Assembly (NCBI GenBank): GCA_964631295.1
Contig: CAZVXI010000207.1
Span: forward strand, 1 to 5,169
Origin: CAZVXI01 sp964631295
GTDB taxonomy: Bacteria; Planctomycetota; Phycisphaerae; Phycisphaerales; SM1A02
Length of the DNA stretch: 5,169 nucleotides
Direction: 5' to 3'
Under the pieces are notes generated by a model, which did no database searches, had not been told where the DNA came from, and was given only the letters and a program-made list of their open reading frames with translations. Made by a program: the position numbers and the translations under genes. How positions within the stretch are numbered: position 1 is the first letter of the stretch; each line of letters starts with the position of its first letter. This document shows, in pieces, positions 1 to 5,169 of this stretch.

Positions 1-842
1 GCGGCGAGACAACGGATGCTGCACAATCTGCGGAGGTGCCGACGGCTGAGGTCCAGGAGGCAGAGAGCGGAGGCGATGTGCCCGCTGAAGGCACGCTTGC
101 CCAGTCGCCGGTTGAGGAGTTGATCGAGATTTTTCAGGGCATGGGCACTGACCCCAAGGGAGGCGCGCCAAACAGCGAGTCATGGCTGAAAGCAGAGACG
201 ATGGCCTACGCGGAGGGGCCGATGTCTGTCACTGTGATCATGCGAGCGGTCACCTATGCGTTCATGTTTGTCTTCGTGATCCTCACGGGCTTCGGATTTC
301 GCCTGCTCGGGATGTTCCTGCTGGGGATGGCGCTGGTGAAGATGCGGTTCTTTGACCATGACCGGCATGAGCTTGTTCGCAGGATGTGCCGCATCTGCCT
401 GCCGCTTGGTCTGCTGGGCGAGGGCATCGTGGTGGCTGCTGGAGTGATGACGGGATTCAGCCAGGGATGGCATTCGCTTGCGTTTGACTCTCTTCACTGG
501 CTGACGAGCGTGGTGCTGTCGCTGGGCTACGCATCGGGGATGGTGCTGCTGTACCGAAGCGGTGCGTTTCGACTGCTGATCCTCGGCCTGGAAGGCGTTG
601 GTCGAACGGCATTGTCAAACTATCTGCTGCAGACGCTGATCGCGACGACGATCTTCTACTGGTGGGGCTTTGGCCTGTTCGGGACGATGTCGCGGCCGTC
701 TCAACTGTTGCTCGTCGTCGGGATCTTCGCTGGACAGATGATCGGCTCGTTCATCTGGCTGCATGTGTTCCGCTTCGGGCCGTTTGAATGGCTCTGGCGG
801 ACGCTCACGTACTGGAAACTCCAGCCGCTGCGGCGGACCTGA
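1..842 (+). CDS. DUF418 (YeiB-type) multi-pass membrane protein, 5' partial
   Basis: The reading frame is open to the left edge (first whole codon at base 3) and ends with TGA at 840-842, so this is the C-terminal part of a longer gene; YeiB-type proteins usually have close to 400 residues. A GTG at 36 is only an internal codon of the open frame. Counting from it, hydrophobic segments lie near residues 65-86, 89-103, 121-141, 153-173, 193-215 and 223-243, consistent with an inner-membrane protein. DUF418 hallmarks are visible: LLGMFLLGMAL (90-100), GRTALSNYLLQ (189-199), a GLFG turn (213-216), and the C-terminal block FRFGPFEWLWR (245-255) ending in QPLRR. The family has no firmly established biochemical role; it is related to membrane acyltransferase-like proteins. 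Odd here is a hydrophilic Glu/Ala/Pro-rich stretch before residue 30. Family assignment is strong; the substrate is unknown. Confidence 0.9.
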   Translation, partial: GETTDAAQSAEVPTAEVQEAESGGDVPAEGTLAQSPVEELIEIFQGMGTDPKGGAPNSESWLKAETMAYAEGPMSVTVIMRAVTYAFMFVFVILTGFGFRLLGMFLLGMALVKMRFFDHDRHELVRRMCRICLPLGLLGEGIVVAAGVMTGFSQGWHSLAFDSLHWLTSVVLSLGYASGMVLLYRSGAFRLLILGLEGVGRTALSNYLLQTLIATTIFYWWGFGLFGTMSRPSQLLLVVGIFAGQMIGSFIWLHVFRFGPFEWLWRTLTYWKLQPLRRT

Positions 843-934
843 CGGGCAGTTATCCACGACCACCGTCTTCTGCGCGCCGGATAGGGGGATTGTGCGCGTG
901 GTCGGCTACAGTCAGGGCGGCTGGACGCCACAAC

Positions 935-940
935 AGGAGA
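935..940 (+). promoter_or_regulatory. Ribosome binding site for the unknown protein gene
   Basis: AGGAGA lies five bases before the ATG at 946 and is the best Shine-Dalgarno match on the plus strand of this window. It decides the start at 946 over the in-frame ATG at 763, which lies inside the upstream membrane-protein gene. An in-frame GTG at 892 follows a G-rich run (884-888) by only three bases and is a weaker alternative. Confidence 0.65.
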
Positions 941-945
941 CATGG

Positions 946-1698
946 ATGGTTTCCACATTTTCCGCCCTCTGCAGCGATTTCTACGTCAACCAGAAAGTCG
1001 CGCTCAAACTTGATCTTCCCACCAATCGCGAGACCGTGCTGACGATGTTCGATCGCGTGCGGCAGGATGTGCCCTCGATGGAGCGACTCCGGCGGTTCGA
1101 TGATGAGATTGCGCTGGAATCGACCGAATGCAGGTCAGACTACCAGTGGATGGCCATGTCTGGCACGATGATCCGCAGTGGGTGGGTGAACCCCGACCGG
1201 CTCGAACGCGCCTACCGGCTGCATCGGCTGATCCTCGAAGCAGCGCCGTTCTATCTTTCGATCAGCCCGCTCGACGTCGAGTTCATCGAACTTGTGTTCG
1301 GCTTTGATATCGAAACTGATGCGGACCACGATGAGGTCGTTTTTGATGCACTGCTTGCAGACTCGGCGCTCGCGCTGCTGGTGGACCACGATCGGGAAGC
1401 GGTGATCGACGCGCAGCCGTTTTTCGGGCTCTCGCTCGATCGCAGCGGAGCGACTCAGGCATTCCTCGAGGTGAAGACCCGTTCGGGCAGACCCGACCCG
1501 ACCAGCGGATTCACTGGTGAGAAAGACCCGATAAGCGTCTTTCTGACCGTCCGTCGTCGTGGCCCACTGAATTCTGTCACCGATTTTATATCTACGTTTG
1601 GCACCCTTGCCGGTCATGTGGAACGATTGTCAGAGGAACGGGTTCTGCCGCACATTGTGGTCCCAATCCGTCAGGCGCTGCTTTCGCGTCCGACATGA
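946..1698 (+). CDS. Conserved-looking protein of unknown function, 250 residues
   Basis: I recognise no characterised domain. It resembles, from memory only, a family of hypothetical proteins in planctomycetes. From the ATG at 946 the product has 250 residues, no signal peptide and no membrane segment, so it is probably cytoplasmic. Conserved-looking blocks are FYVNQKVALKLDLP (12-25), the charged stretch PSMERLRRFDDE (43-54), YQWMA (66-70) followed by IRSGWVNPD (76-84), FYLSISPLDVEFIELVFGFD (102-121), an acidic HDEVVFDALLADS (128-140), QPFFGLSLD (157-165) and PISVFLTVRR (195-204). The mix of helix-like and strand-like blocks suggests a compact alpha/beta fold. It starts 103 bases after the DUF418 gene and ends 60 bases before the HD-GYP gene on the same strand, so co-transcription is possible. 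Steady codon use and strong residue patterning say it is a real gene; function is open. Confidence 0.85.
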   Translation: MVSTFSALCSDFYVNQKVALKLDLPTNRETVLTMFDRVRQDVPSMERLRRFDDEIALESTECRSDYQWMAMSGTMIRSGWVNPDRLERAYRLHRLILEAAPFYLSISPLDVEFIELVFGFDIETDADHDEVVFDALLADSALALLVDHDREAVIDAQPFFGLSLDRSGATQAFLEVKTRSGRPDPTSGFTGEKDPISVFLTVRRRGPLNSVTDFISTFGTLAGHVERLSEERVLPHIVVPIRQALLSRPT

Positions 1699-1758
1699 TT
1701 GCATGGAATACTTGCCGCTGCGAACCCGTTGGGTCAGTTGACATCATCGGGCACGATC

Positions 1759-2484
1759 ATGGATCCACACGTCACACGAGCACTGGTCAAGATTGTGGAA
1801 CTTCAGGACGCCGTGACCGCCGCGCACACTTGGCGCGTTGCTCTGTACACGCAGGCGCTCGCCGAGCAACTGGGCCTGCCAGTCAAGCAGGTCCGCCGCG
1901 CGATGCATGCTGCTGTGCTGCACGATGTCGGTAAGATCGACATACCGAGGGCGATTCTCGCCAAGCCCGCCGCGCTGACTGACGAAGAATATGCCGTCAT
2001 CAGGCAGCATCCGGTGCTCGGCCATGCGCGACTGCTTCGAATGGGTGAAGATGATCCACTGGTTCTTGCGCTGGTCCGTTCACATCACGAGCGCATCGAT
2101 GGTTCGGGCTATCCCGATCGACTCACGGGTGATGAGATTCCGGAATCTGCTCGGTGGTTCGCTGTGGTTGACTCATTCGATGCGATGACATCATTTCGTC
2201 CATACCGAACGCTTGCCCGCCGAAATGACGCTGCCAAGGCAGCCATCGAAGAACTCAATGCAACTGCTGGGACGCTTTATTGCATAGAGTGCGTGCAGGG
2301 CTTCACCACGCTGTTCGAGTCGGGAAATCTCGACTGGATACTGGAACACTACAATGATCAGGCAACCCTGCGCGGGCTGTCGAGCGCTCCAAACGGTTTC
2401 ATGATCGCAACCGCACGGAGCGAGCCCGTGCTTGGTTCCGGCATCTTCGATTCATCAATGACTTCCCAGAATCTCGCGAGTTGA
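1759..2484 (+). CDS. Stand-alone HD-GYP domain protein, probable c-di-GMP phosphodiesterase
   Basis: HD-GYP proteins hydrolyse the second messenger cyclic-di-GMP (to pGpG or GMP) at a two- or three-metal centre. From the ATG at 1759 the protein has 241 residues. The HD-GYP core begins almost at once: Glu14, His23 (AAHTWRV), the HD pair at 55-56 in LHDVGK, His84 in QHPVLG, His109-His110 in SHHERIDGSGYP (108-119, holding the GYP motif), and Asp138 in VVDSFDAMTSFRPYR. All expected metal ligands, including the glutamate typical of three-metal members, appear present. No receiver, PAS, GAF or membrane domain precedes the core, so the input signal must come from elsewhere. Where the family usually has a GTxFDP-like segment, this protein reads AGTLYCIECVQGF, and a tail of about 55 polar residues follows. 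An in-frame TTG at 1699 would add 20 residues, but homology starts at the ATG; the ribosome site is weak for both. Activity is inferred, not shown. Confidence 0.9.
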   Translation: MDPHVTRALVKIVELQDAVTAAHTWRVALYTQALAEQLGLPVKQVRRAMHAAVLHDVGKIDIPRAILAKPAALTDEEYAVIRQHPVLGHARLLRMGEDDPLVLALVRSHHERIDGSGYPDRLTGDEIPESARWFAVVDSFDAMTSFRPYRTLARRNDAAKAAIEELNATAGTLYCIECVQGFTTLFESGNLDWILEHYNDQATLRGLSSAPNGFMIATARSEPVLGSGIFDSSMTSQNLAS

Positions 2485-2488
2485 ACGC

Positions 2489-2950
2489 TCACAGCGGGCG
2501 ATGTGATCGCATGTCGTGCTTCACCTCCAGCACGGCCCGCAAATTACACAGGTGCCACTGCCAGTGTGTCGCCTCATCAACCATTGCCATGAGTGATTCA
2601 GTGTCCTGCTTGTACGGCCCCTGGCGCATGGTGATGATCGCCCCTGCCTCGCGGCTGGGCTGCACGTTCCAGTAGATCGGCGCATGGGTGTCCTGGTACG
2701 GCAGGTACCAGTCCCAGACGATCTCCCCGCCAGAATCGTAGTTGAGGATCGCAAGCGTCGACTTCTGTCGCATCTTTTCGTCCCAGCCGAAGACGATGCT
2801 GCCGCCCGTGCGCAGGTCAACCTCCGCAGCAAGCGGGTACCATCTGCTCAGACCGACCGATGTCGTCAGACAGTCGAACACGAGATCGTGATGTGCAGCG
2901 ATGGTTTCGCTGAGCTCGAGCCACAGCCCATCGTCTTCGCGGCGAATCAT
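2489..2950 (-). CDS. SRPBCC / AHSA1-like ligand-binding domain protein
   Basis: SRPBCC proteins form a helix-grip cavity that binds small hydrophobic molecules; AHSA1-like bacterial members are mostly of unknown role. From the ATG at 2948-2950 the product has 153 residues. Typical features are the opening strand WLELSETIAAHHDLVFDCLT (10-29), where a first strand leads into the helix, then LSRWYP (34-39), the GG turn followed by a FGW strand (49-56), and the C-terminal helix WHLCNLRAVLE (132-142) with a following HDMR (145-148), a common end of this family. There is no signal peptide, so it is likely cytoplasmic. An in-frame GTG at 2986 would add 12 residues that do not look like the fold; neither start has a good Shine-Dalgarno sequence. 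The gene lies 108 bases downstream of the lipoprotein gene on the same strand and could share its transcript. Family call is good, ligand unknown. Confidence 0.85.
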   Translation of the reverse strand: MIRREDDGLWLELSETIAAHHDLVFDCLTTSVGLSRWYPLAAEVDLRTGGSIVFGWDEKMRQKSTLAILNYDSGGEIVWDWYLPYQDTHAPIYWNVQPSREAGAIITMRQGPYKQDTESLMAMVDEATHWQWHLCNLRAVLEVKHDMRSHRPL

Positions 2951-3058
2951 GCCAACATCGTAGCGGGAGTTTGCACCGCAGTTCACTGGATGCCGACGGG
3001 TTTGTGATCACGCCCGCGACAAAGCCACGGGCCACGCGCGAGCGAAACTGCTCGTCGG

Positions 3059-4405
3059 TCAGTCGCCTTCGAGTGAATCAAGGAAGACGATGTCTCGATG
3101 GATTGGACCGCGCAAGCCCGGGTAAGTCAGGCGAACCGTCTCATAGGCCAGCACGTCTCGCTCCGTCTCGAGCCGAAGTTTCGCGTGCCATCGCGTGTGT
3201 GTCTCTCCTCGTGCGATCATAATCCAATCGCTGATGCGTGCTCGAATGCCCAGAGGCGCGATGACCTGTGGCCAGTTCGTCAACGGTCCATCATCCGAAT
3301 GCTGCCTCAGGACAGCAAGCGTTACGTGGGCTGGCCGGCCTTGTCGCATCGACACGGTGTTTGGATAAGCCAGCAAGGTTCGACCCCGAACGCACTCGTG
3401 AACGGGCGAGGTTCTGGCATTGGCTAGTGGCAGCCCCTCATGCCTGGGACAGTGCATTTTGTCAAAGCCAAGTGATCCGACACCCACGAAGGTGGCCTCA
3501 TCATCACCCACATACCATCGGACACCAGTGTTTAGATCATCGACTCTTCGCCCATGGGGCATGGCATGCTCGAACCAAGCGTCGATGACTTCATGATCGG
3601 CTGTCTGCTTCACATCCTTGCGCGACAGCACATCGCGAACCAGCAGATCATTTGGAAGGGACTGAGTCTCGTACTGAAAGTCACAAGTTGCGAACTCCGG
3701 CAGAAACAGATCGCCGTACCAGCGCCAGCCGGTCACTTCATACCTCGCTCGCATTACCCATGGGTCAGTATCCTCGCGACGATCCTCCAAAACAAATCGC
3801 GTGAATCGAGGCTGTGGTTCCTTGGCGATCTTCAATGTGAAACGGAATCTCACGCGTCGTTCGTCGGAGAACTGGCAACGGACTGTGATGGTCGCTTCCG
3901 ATCGGTCGATCAGTTCAACAGTATCCGACACTCGGATCGCATGTGGAATCCCTGATCTGAGCCAGCGATTTAGCACACCTGCGCATTGATTGAACAGTGG
4001 GCCGTACACACGACTGGCCGTGATTCCGAGGCGTTGTGCCACCACTCGGTCGCTCCCAGAAGCATGGACTTCGAGCCGCAAGGGACCGACCTGTACTCCC
4101 TTTCCACCACGTTCTCCTGCGATGTCCCAAGCGACGCGCCCTCGATCGACATACCACGTTGCATGAGTCTCGGAATGCACATGGAACTCTCCACCATCGG
4201 AACGCCGCTGTTCTTGCAAGATATATGACGTCTCCACTCCGGCCGCGTGTGTCTCTATCTGGCGGACAAGTGAGATCACTTCGTTGCGTAATGGTTCGTT
4301 CCAAGTGTCCTGGAGCGACGGTGGTGACGAACACCCGACCATTGACACGAACAGAAGCAGGACTGTGATCGTCTTGGGGGAGCAGACAAGTGTGTGGCTT
4401 AACAT
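3059..4405 (-). CDS. Predicted lipoprotein of unknown function, 448 residues
   Basis: The N-terminus is a lipoprotein signal: a short leader with Lys11, a hydrophobic core (TITVLLLFV, 12-20) and a lipobox-like SMVGC with the acylated cysteine at residue 25. Met at the -3 position is less common than Leu. The product should be exported and anchored to a membrane. I recognise no named domain. Residues about 55-250 alternate short strands, for example ATWYVDRGRVAWDI (82-95) and YEVTGWRWYGDLFLPE (222-237), reminiscent of the LolA/LolB-like beta-sheet folds of many envelope proteins; this is a weak guess. Residues about 345-448 form a second beta-rich part with regular alternation (HVTLAVLR, 360-367; WHAKLRLETE, 406-415; VRLTYPG, 424-430), perhaps Ig-like. 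An AGGA site lies six bases before the ATG. A hand count of the first 84 codons gives roughly 58% G or C at third positions, below lysA. It probably leads the transcript containing the SRPBCC gene. Confidence 0.85.
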   Translation of the reverse strand: MLSHTLVCSPKTITVLLLFVSMVGCSSPPSLQDTWNEPLRNEVISLVRQIETHAAGVETSYILQEQRRSDGGEFHVHSETHATWYVDRGRVAWDIAGERGGKGVQVGPLRLEVHASGSDRVVAQRLGITASRVYGPLFNQCAGVLNRWLRSGIPHAIRVSDTVELIDRSEATITVRCQFSDERRVRFRFTLKIAKEPQPRFTRFVLEDRREDTDPWVMRARYEVTGWRWYGDLFLPEFATCDFQYETQSLPNDLLVRDVLSRKDVKQTADHEVIDAWFEHAMPHGRRVDDLNTGVRWYVGDDEATFVGVGSLGFDKMHCPRHEGLPLANARTSPVHECVRGRTLLAYPNTVSMRQGRPAHVTLAVLRQHSDDGPLTNWPQVIAPLGIRARISDWIMIARGETHTRWHAKLRLETERDVLAYETVRLTYPGLRGPIHRDIVFLDSLEGD

Positions 4406-4471
4406 GATTCATCCTACATAGTTCGATCCAATCGTATGACCGATGATGTCACCACCGCTACCATCACCACC
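4406..4471. promoter_or_regulatory. Divergent intergenic region between lipoprotein gene and lysA
   Basis: These 66 bases separate the divergent starts of the lipoprotein gene (minus) and lysA (plus), so any promoters for both must lie here or inside the opposite coding region. I see no good sigma-70 pair; the nearest -10-like element on the plus strand is TATGAC at 4435-4440, without a -35 partner. The segment 4449-4471 is rich in CAC/ACC triplets and carries no Shine-Dalgarno sequence for lysA. The location follows from gene order; the exact sites are not seen. Confidence 0.4.
4412..4415 (-). promoter_or_regulatory. Ribosome binding site for the lipoprotein gene
   Basis: On the minus strand AGGA lies six bases before the ATG at 4403-4405, within a longer AGGATGA context. 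This fixes the lipoprotein start at the residue that gives a well-formed lipoprotein signal peptide. Confidence 0.6.
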
Positions 4472-5169
4472 ATGGATCACTTTCGCTACATTGATGGCCG
4501 CCTGCATGCAGAAGCCGTCCCCGCGGCGCGCATCGCCGCTTCCGCCGGCACACCCGTGTATGTCTACAGCAGCGCGACGCTGCGCGACCATTACACGCGC
4601 CTGCGCGATGCATTCGCCGAGGTCGAGCCGCTCATCTGCTTTTCCGTCAAGTGCAACTCCAACGCCGCGATCCTGCGAACCCTCGCAGACCTCGGCGCGG
4701 GCATGGACCTCGTCAGCGGCGGCGAACTGTTCCGCATCGAACATGCCGGCATCGACCCTGCGCGGTGCGTCTTCGCGGGCGTCGCGAAGACCGATGATGA
4801 GATTCGAGCTGCGCTGCATGCCGGCGTCGGGTGGATCAACGTTGAGTCCACCCCGGAGATGGAAGCCGTCGCCCGCGTTGCAGCAGAGCTTGCCATCACT
4901 GCCCGCGTCGGCGTGCGCGTCAATCCCGATGTGGATGCAAAGACACACCGTCACACAACGACCGGCATACGACGCGCGAAGTTCGGCATCGATCTTGCCG
5001 AGATTCCCGCGTTCTTTGATCGATTCGCCGCAGCCGACCACCTGCAACTCGACGGCCTGCATGTGCACCTCGGCTCGCCGATCTACACGGTCGAGCCGTA
5101 CGTGGAGGCGCTCACGCGGATCAATGCGCTCATCGATCAGCTTGATGCCAGCGGCCACACGATTCGCAC
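4472..5169 (+). CDS. lysA: Diaminopimelate decarboxylase, N-terminal part (3' partial)
   Basis: LysA is the PLP-dependent enzyme that decarboxylates meso-diaminopimelate to L-lysine, the last step of the DAP route. The frame runs from the ATG at 4472 through the right edge: 232 whole codons of a protein that usually has about 400-430. It holds most of the N-terminal alanine-racemase-like barrel: TPVYVYS (27-33), CFSVKCNSN (56-64) with the PLP-binding lysine expected at Lys60, MDLVSGGEL (78-86), FAGVAKTDDEI (101-111), INVES (122-126), VRVNPDVDAKTH (148-159), the KFGID motif (170-174) and HVHLGS (197-202) with the conserved barrel histidine near 199. GSPI replaces the more usual GSQI. An in-frame ATG at 4436 would add 12 Thr-rich residues; MDHFRY at 4472 fits family N-termini better, though no Shine-Dalgarno precedes either. 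Third positions are strongly G/C (about 77% over the first 60 codons), as for a long-resident core gene. Confidence 0.95.
   Translation, partial: MDHFRYIDGRLHAEAVPAARIAASAGTPVYVYSSATLRDHYTRLRDAFAEVEPLICFSVKCNSNAAILRTLADLGAGMDLVSGGELFRIEHAGIDPARCVFAGVAKTDDEIRAALHAGVGWINVESTPEMEAVARVAAELAITARVGVRVNPDVDAKTHRHTTTGIRRAKFGIDLAEIPAFFDRFAAADHLQLDGLHVHLGSPIYTVEPYVEALTRINALIDQLDASGHTIR

Noticed and set aside
850..858. DnaA-box-like TTATCCACG
   Set aside because: A single 8-of-9 match to the consensus without a cluster, AT-rich unwinding region or nearby dnaA/dnaN is expected by chance.
857..904. Inverted repeat CGACCAC (857-863) and GTGGTCG (898-904) between the DUF418 gene and the next gene
   Set aside because: It is a seven-base stem with a 34-base loop and no T tract, too weak to call a terminator or operator.
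763..945. Extended N-terminus for the unknown protein from the ATG at 763
   Set aside because: It would overlap the conserved end of the DUF418 gene by 80 bases and encode a Gly/Arg/Ser-rich stretch that looks like an out-of-frame shadow. The ATG at 946 has a ribosome site.
1135..1617. Minus-strand open frame of 160 residues opposite the unknown protein
   Set aside because: Its sequence shows no domain-like patterning, and the plus-strand frame has a ribosome site and well-ordered conserved-looking blocks.
1738..1743. Perfect TTGACA before the HD-GYP gene
   Set aside because: A 17-base spacer would place the -10 at 1761-1766, where GGATCC inside the gene does not fit TATAAT.
3012..3032. GCCCG/CGGGC stem in the lipoprotein-SRPBCC gap as a terminator
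   Set aside because: It is a five-base stem with an 11-base loop and no T run on the minus strand, so it is not a supported intrinsic terminator.
2817..3427. Overlapping plus- and minus-strand open frames around the lipoprotein 3' end
   Set aside because: They are short, Arg/Ser-rich shadows of the lipoprotein and SRPBCC genes with no ribosome sites or recognisable motifs.
4409..5158. Long open frame on the minus strand (249 residues) opposite lysA
   Set aside because: It lies exactly antisense to a convincing lysA frame. Its Ala/Asp/Arg-rich, low-order product is typical of an antisense artefact in GC-rich genes.

Overview
The window looks like ordinary chromosomal sequence from a GC-rich Gram-negative bacterium. 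The best guess is a planctomycete (Planctomycetota, perhaps a Phycisphaerae-like lineage). Three things point that way: the style of the unknown protein at 946-1698, which resembles a family I associate with planctomycetes; weak or absent Shine-Dalgarno sequences at several starts; and the form of the LysA N-terminus. This placement is inference from memory, not from a search.

Layout, left to right. (1) 1-842, plus strand: the 3' part of a DUF418/YeiB-type multi-pass membrane protein, cut by the left edge. (2) 946-1698, plus strand: a 250-residue soluble protein of unknown function with a clear ribosome binding site. (3) 1759-2484, plus strand: a small HD-GYP protein, probably a cyclic-di-GMP phosphodiesterase, with all core metal-ligand motifs but no sensor or receiver domain. 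(4) 2489-2950, minus strand: an SRPBCC/AHSA1-type ligand-binding protein that meets the HD-GYP gene tail to tail with four bases between stop codons. (5) 3059-4405, minus strand: a 448-residue predicted lipoprotein of unknown function with a lipobox cysteine at residue 25. (6) 4472-5169, plus strand: the 5' part of lysA (diaminopimelate decarboxylase), cut by the right edge; it has no stop codon inside the window.

The genes form two blocks. The plus-strand block (DUF418, unknown protein, HD-GYP) is spaced at about 60-103 bases and could be co-transcribed. The minus-strand block (lipoprotein, then SRPBCC) starts from a 66-base divergent region shared with lysA. Only lysA has a defined pathway (lysine and peptidoglycan precursor synthesis); the HD-GYP gene suggests c-di-GMP signalling. 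I see no shared pathway linking the six genes.

I found no tRNA, rRNA, CRISPR array, insertion sequence, phage gene or convincing terminator. No stretch over 300 bases lacks a gene. I do not see a new defence or mobile system. The items most worth a second look are the unknown protein next to the HD-GYP gene, the two-part lipoprotein, and the altered C-terminal end of the HD-GYP domain.
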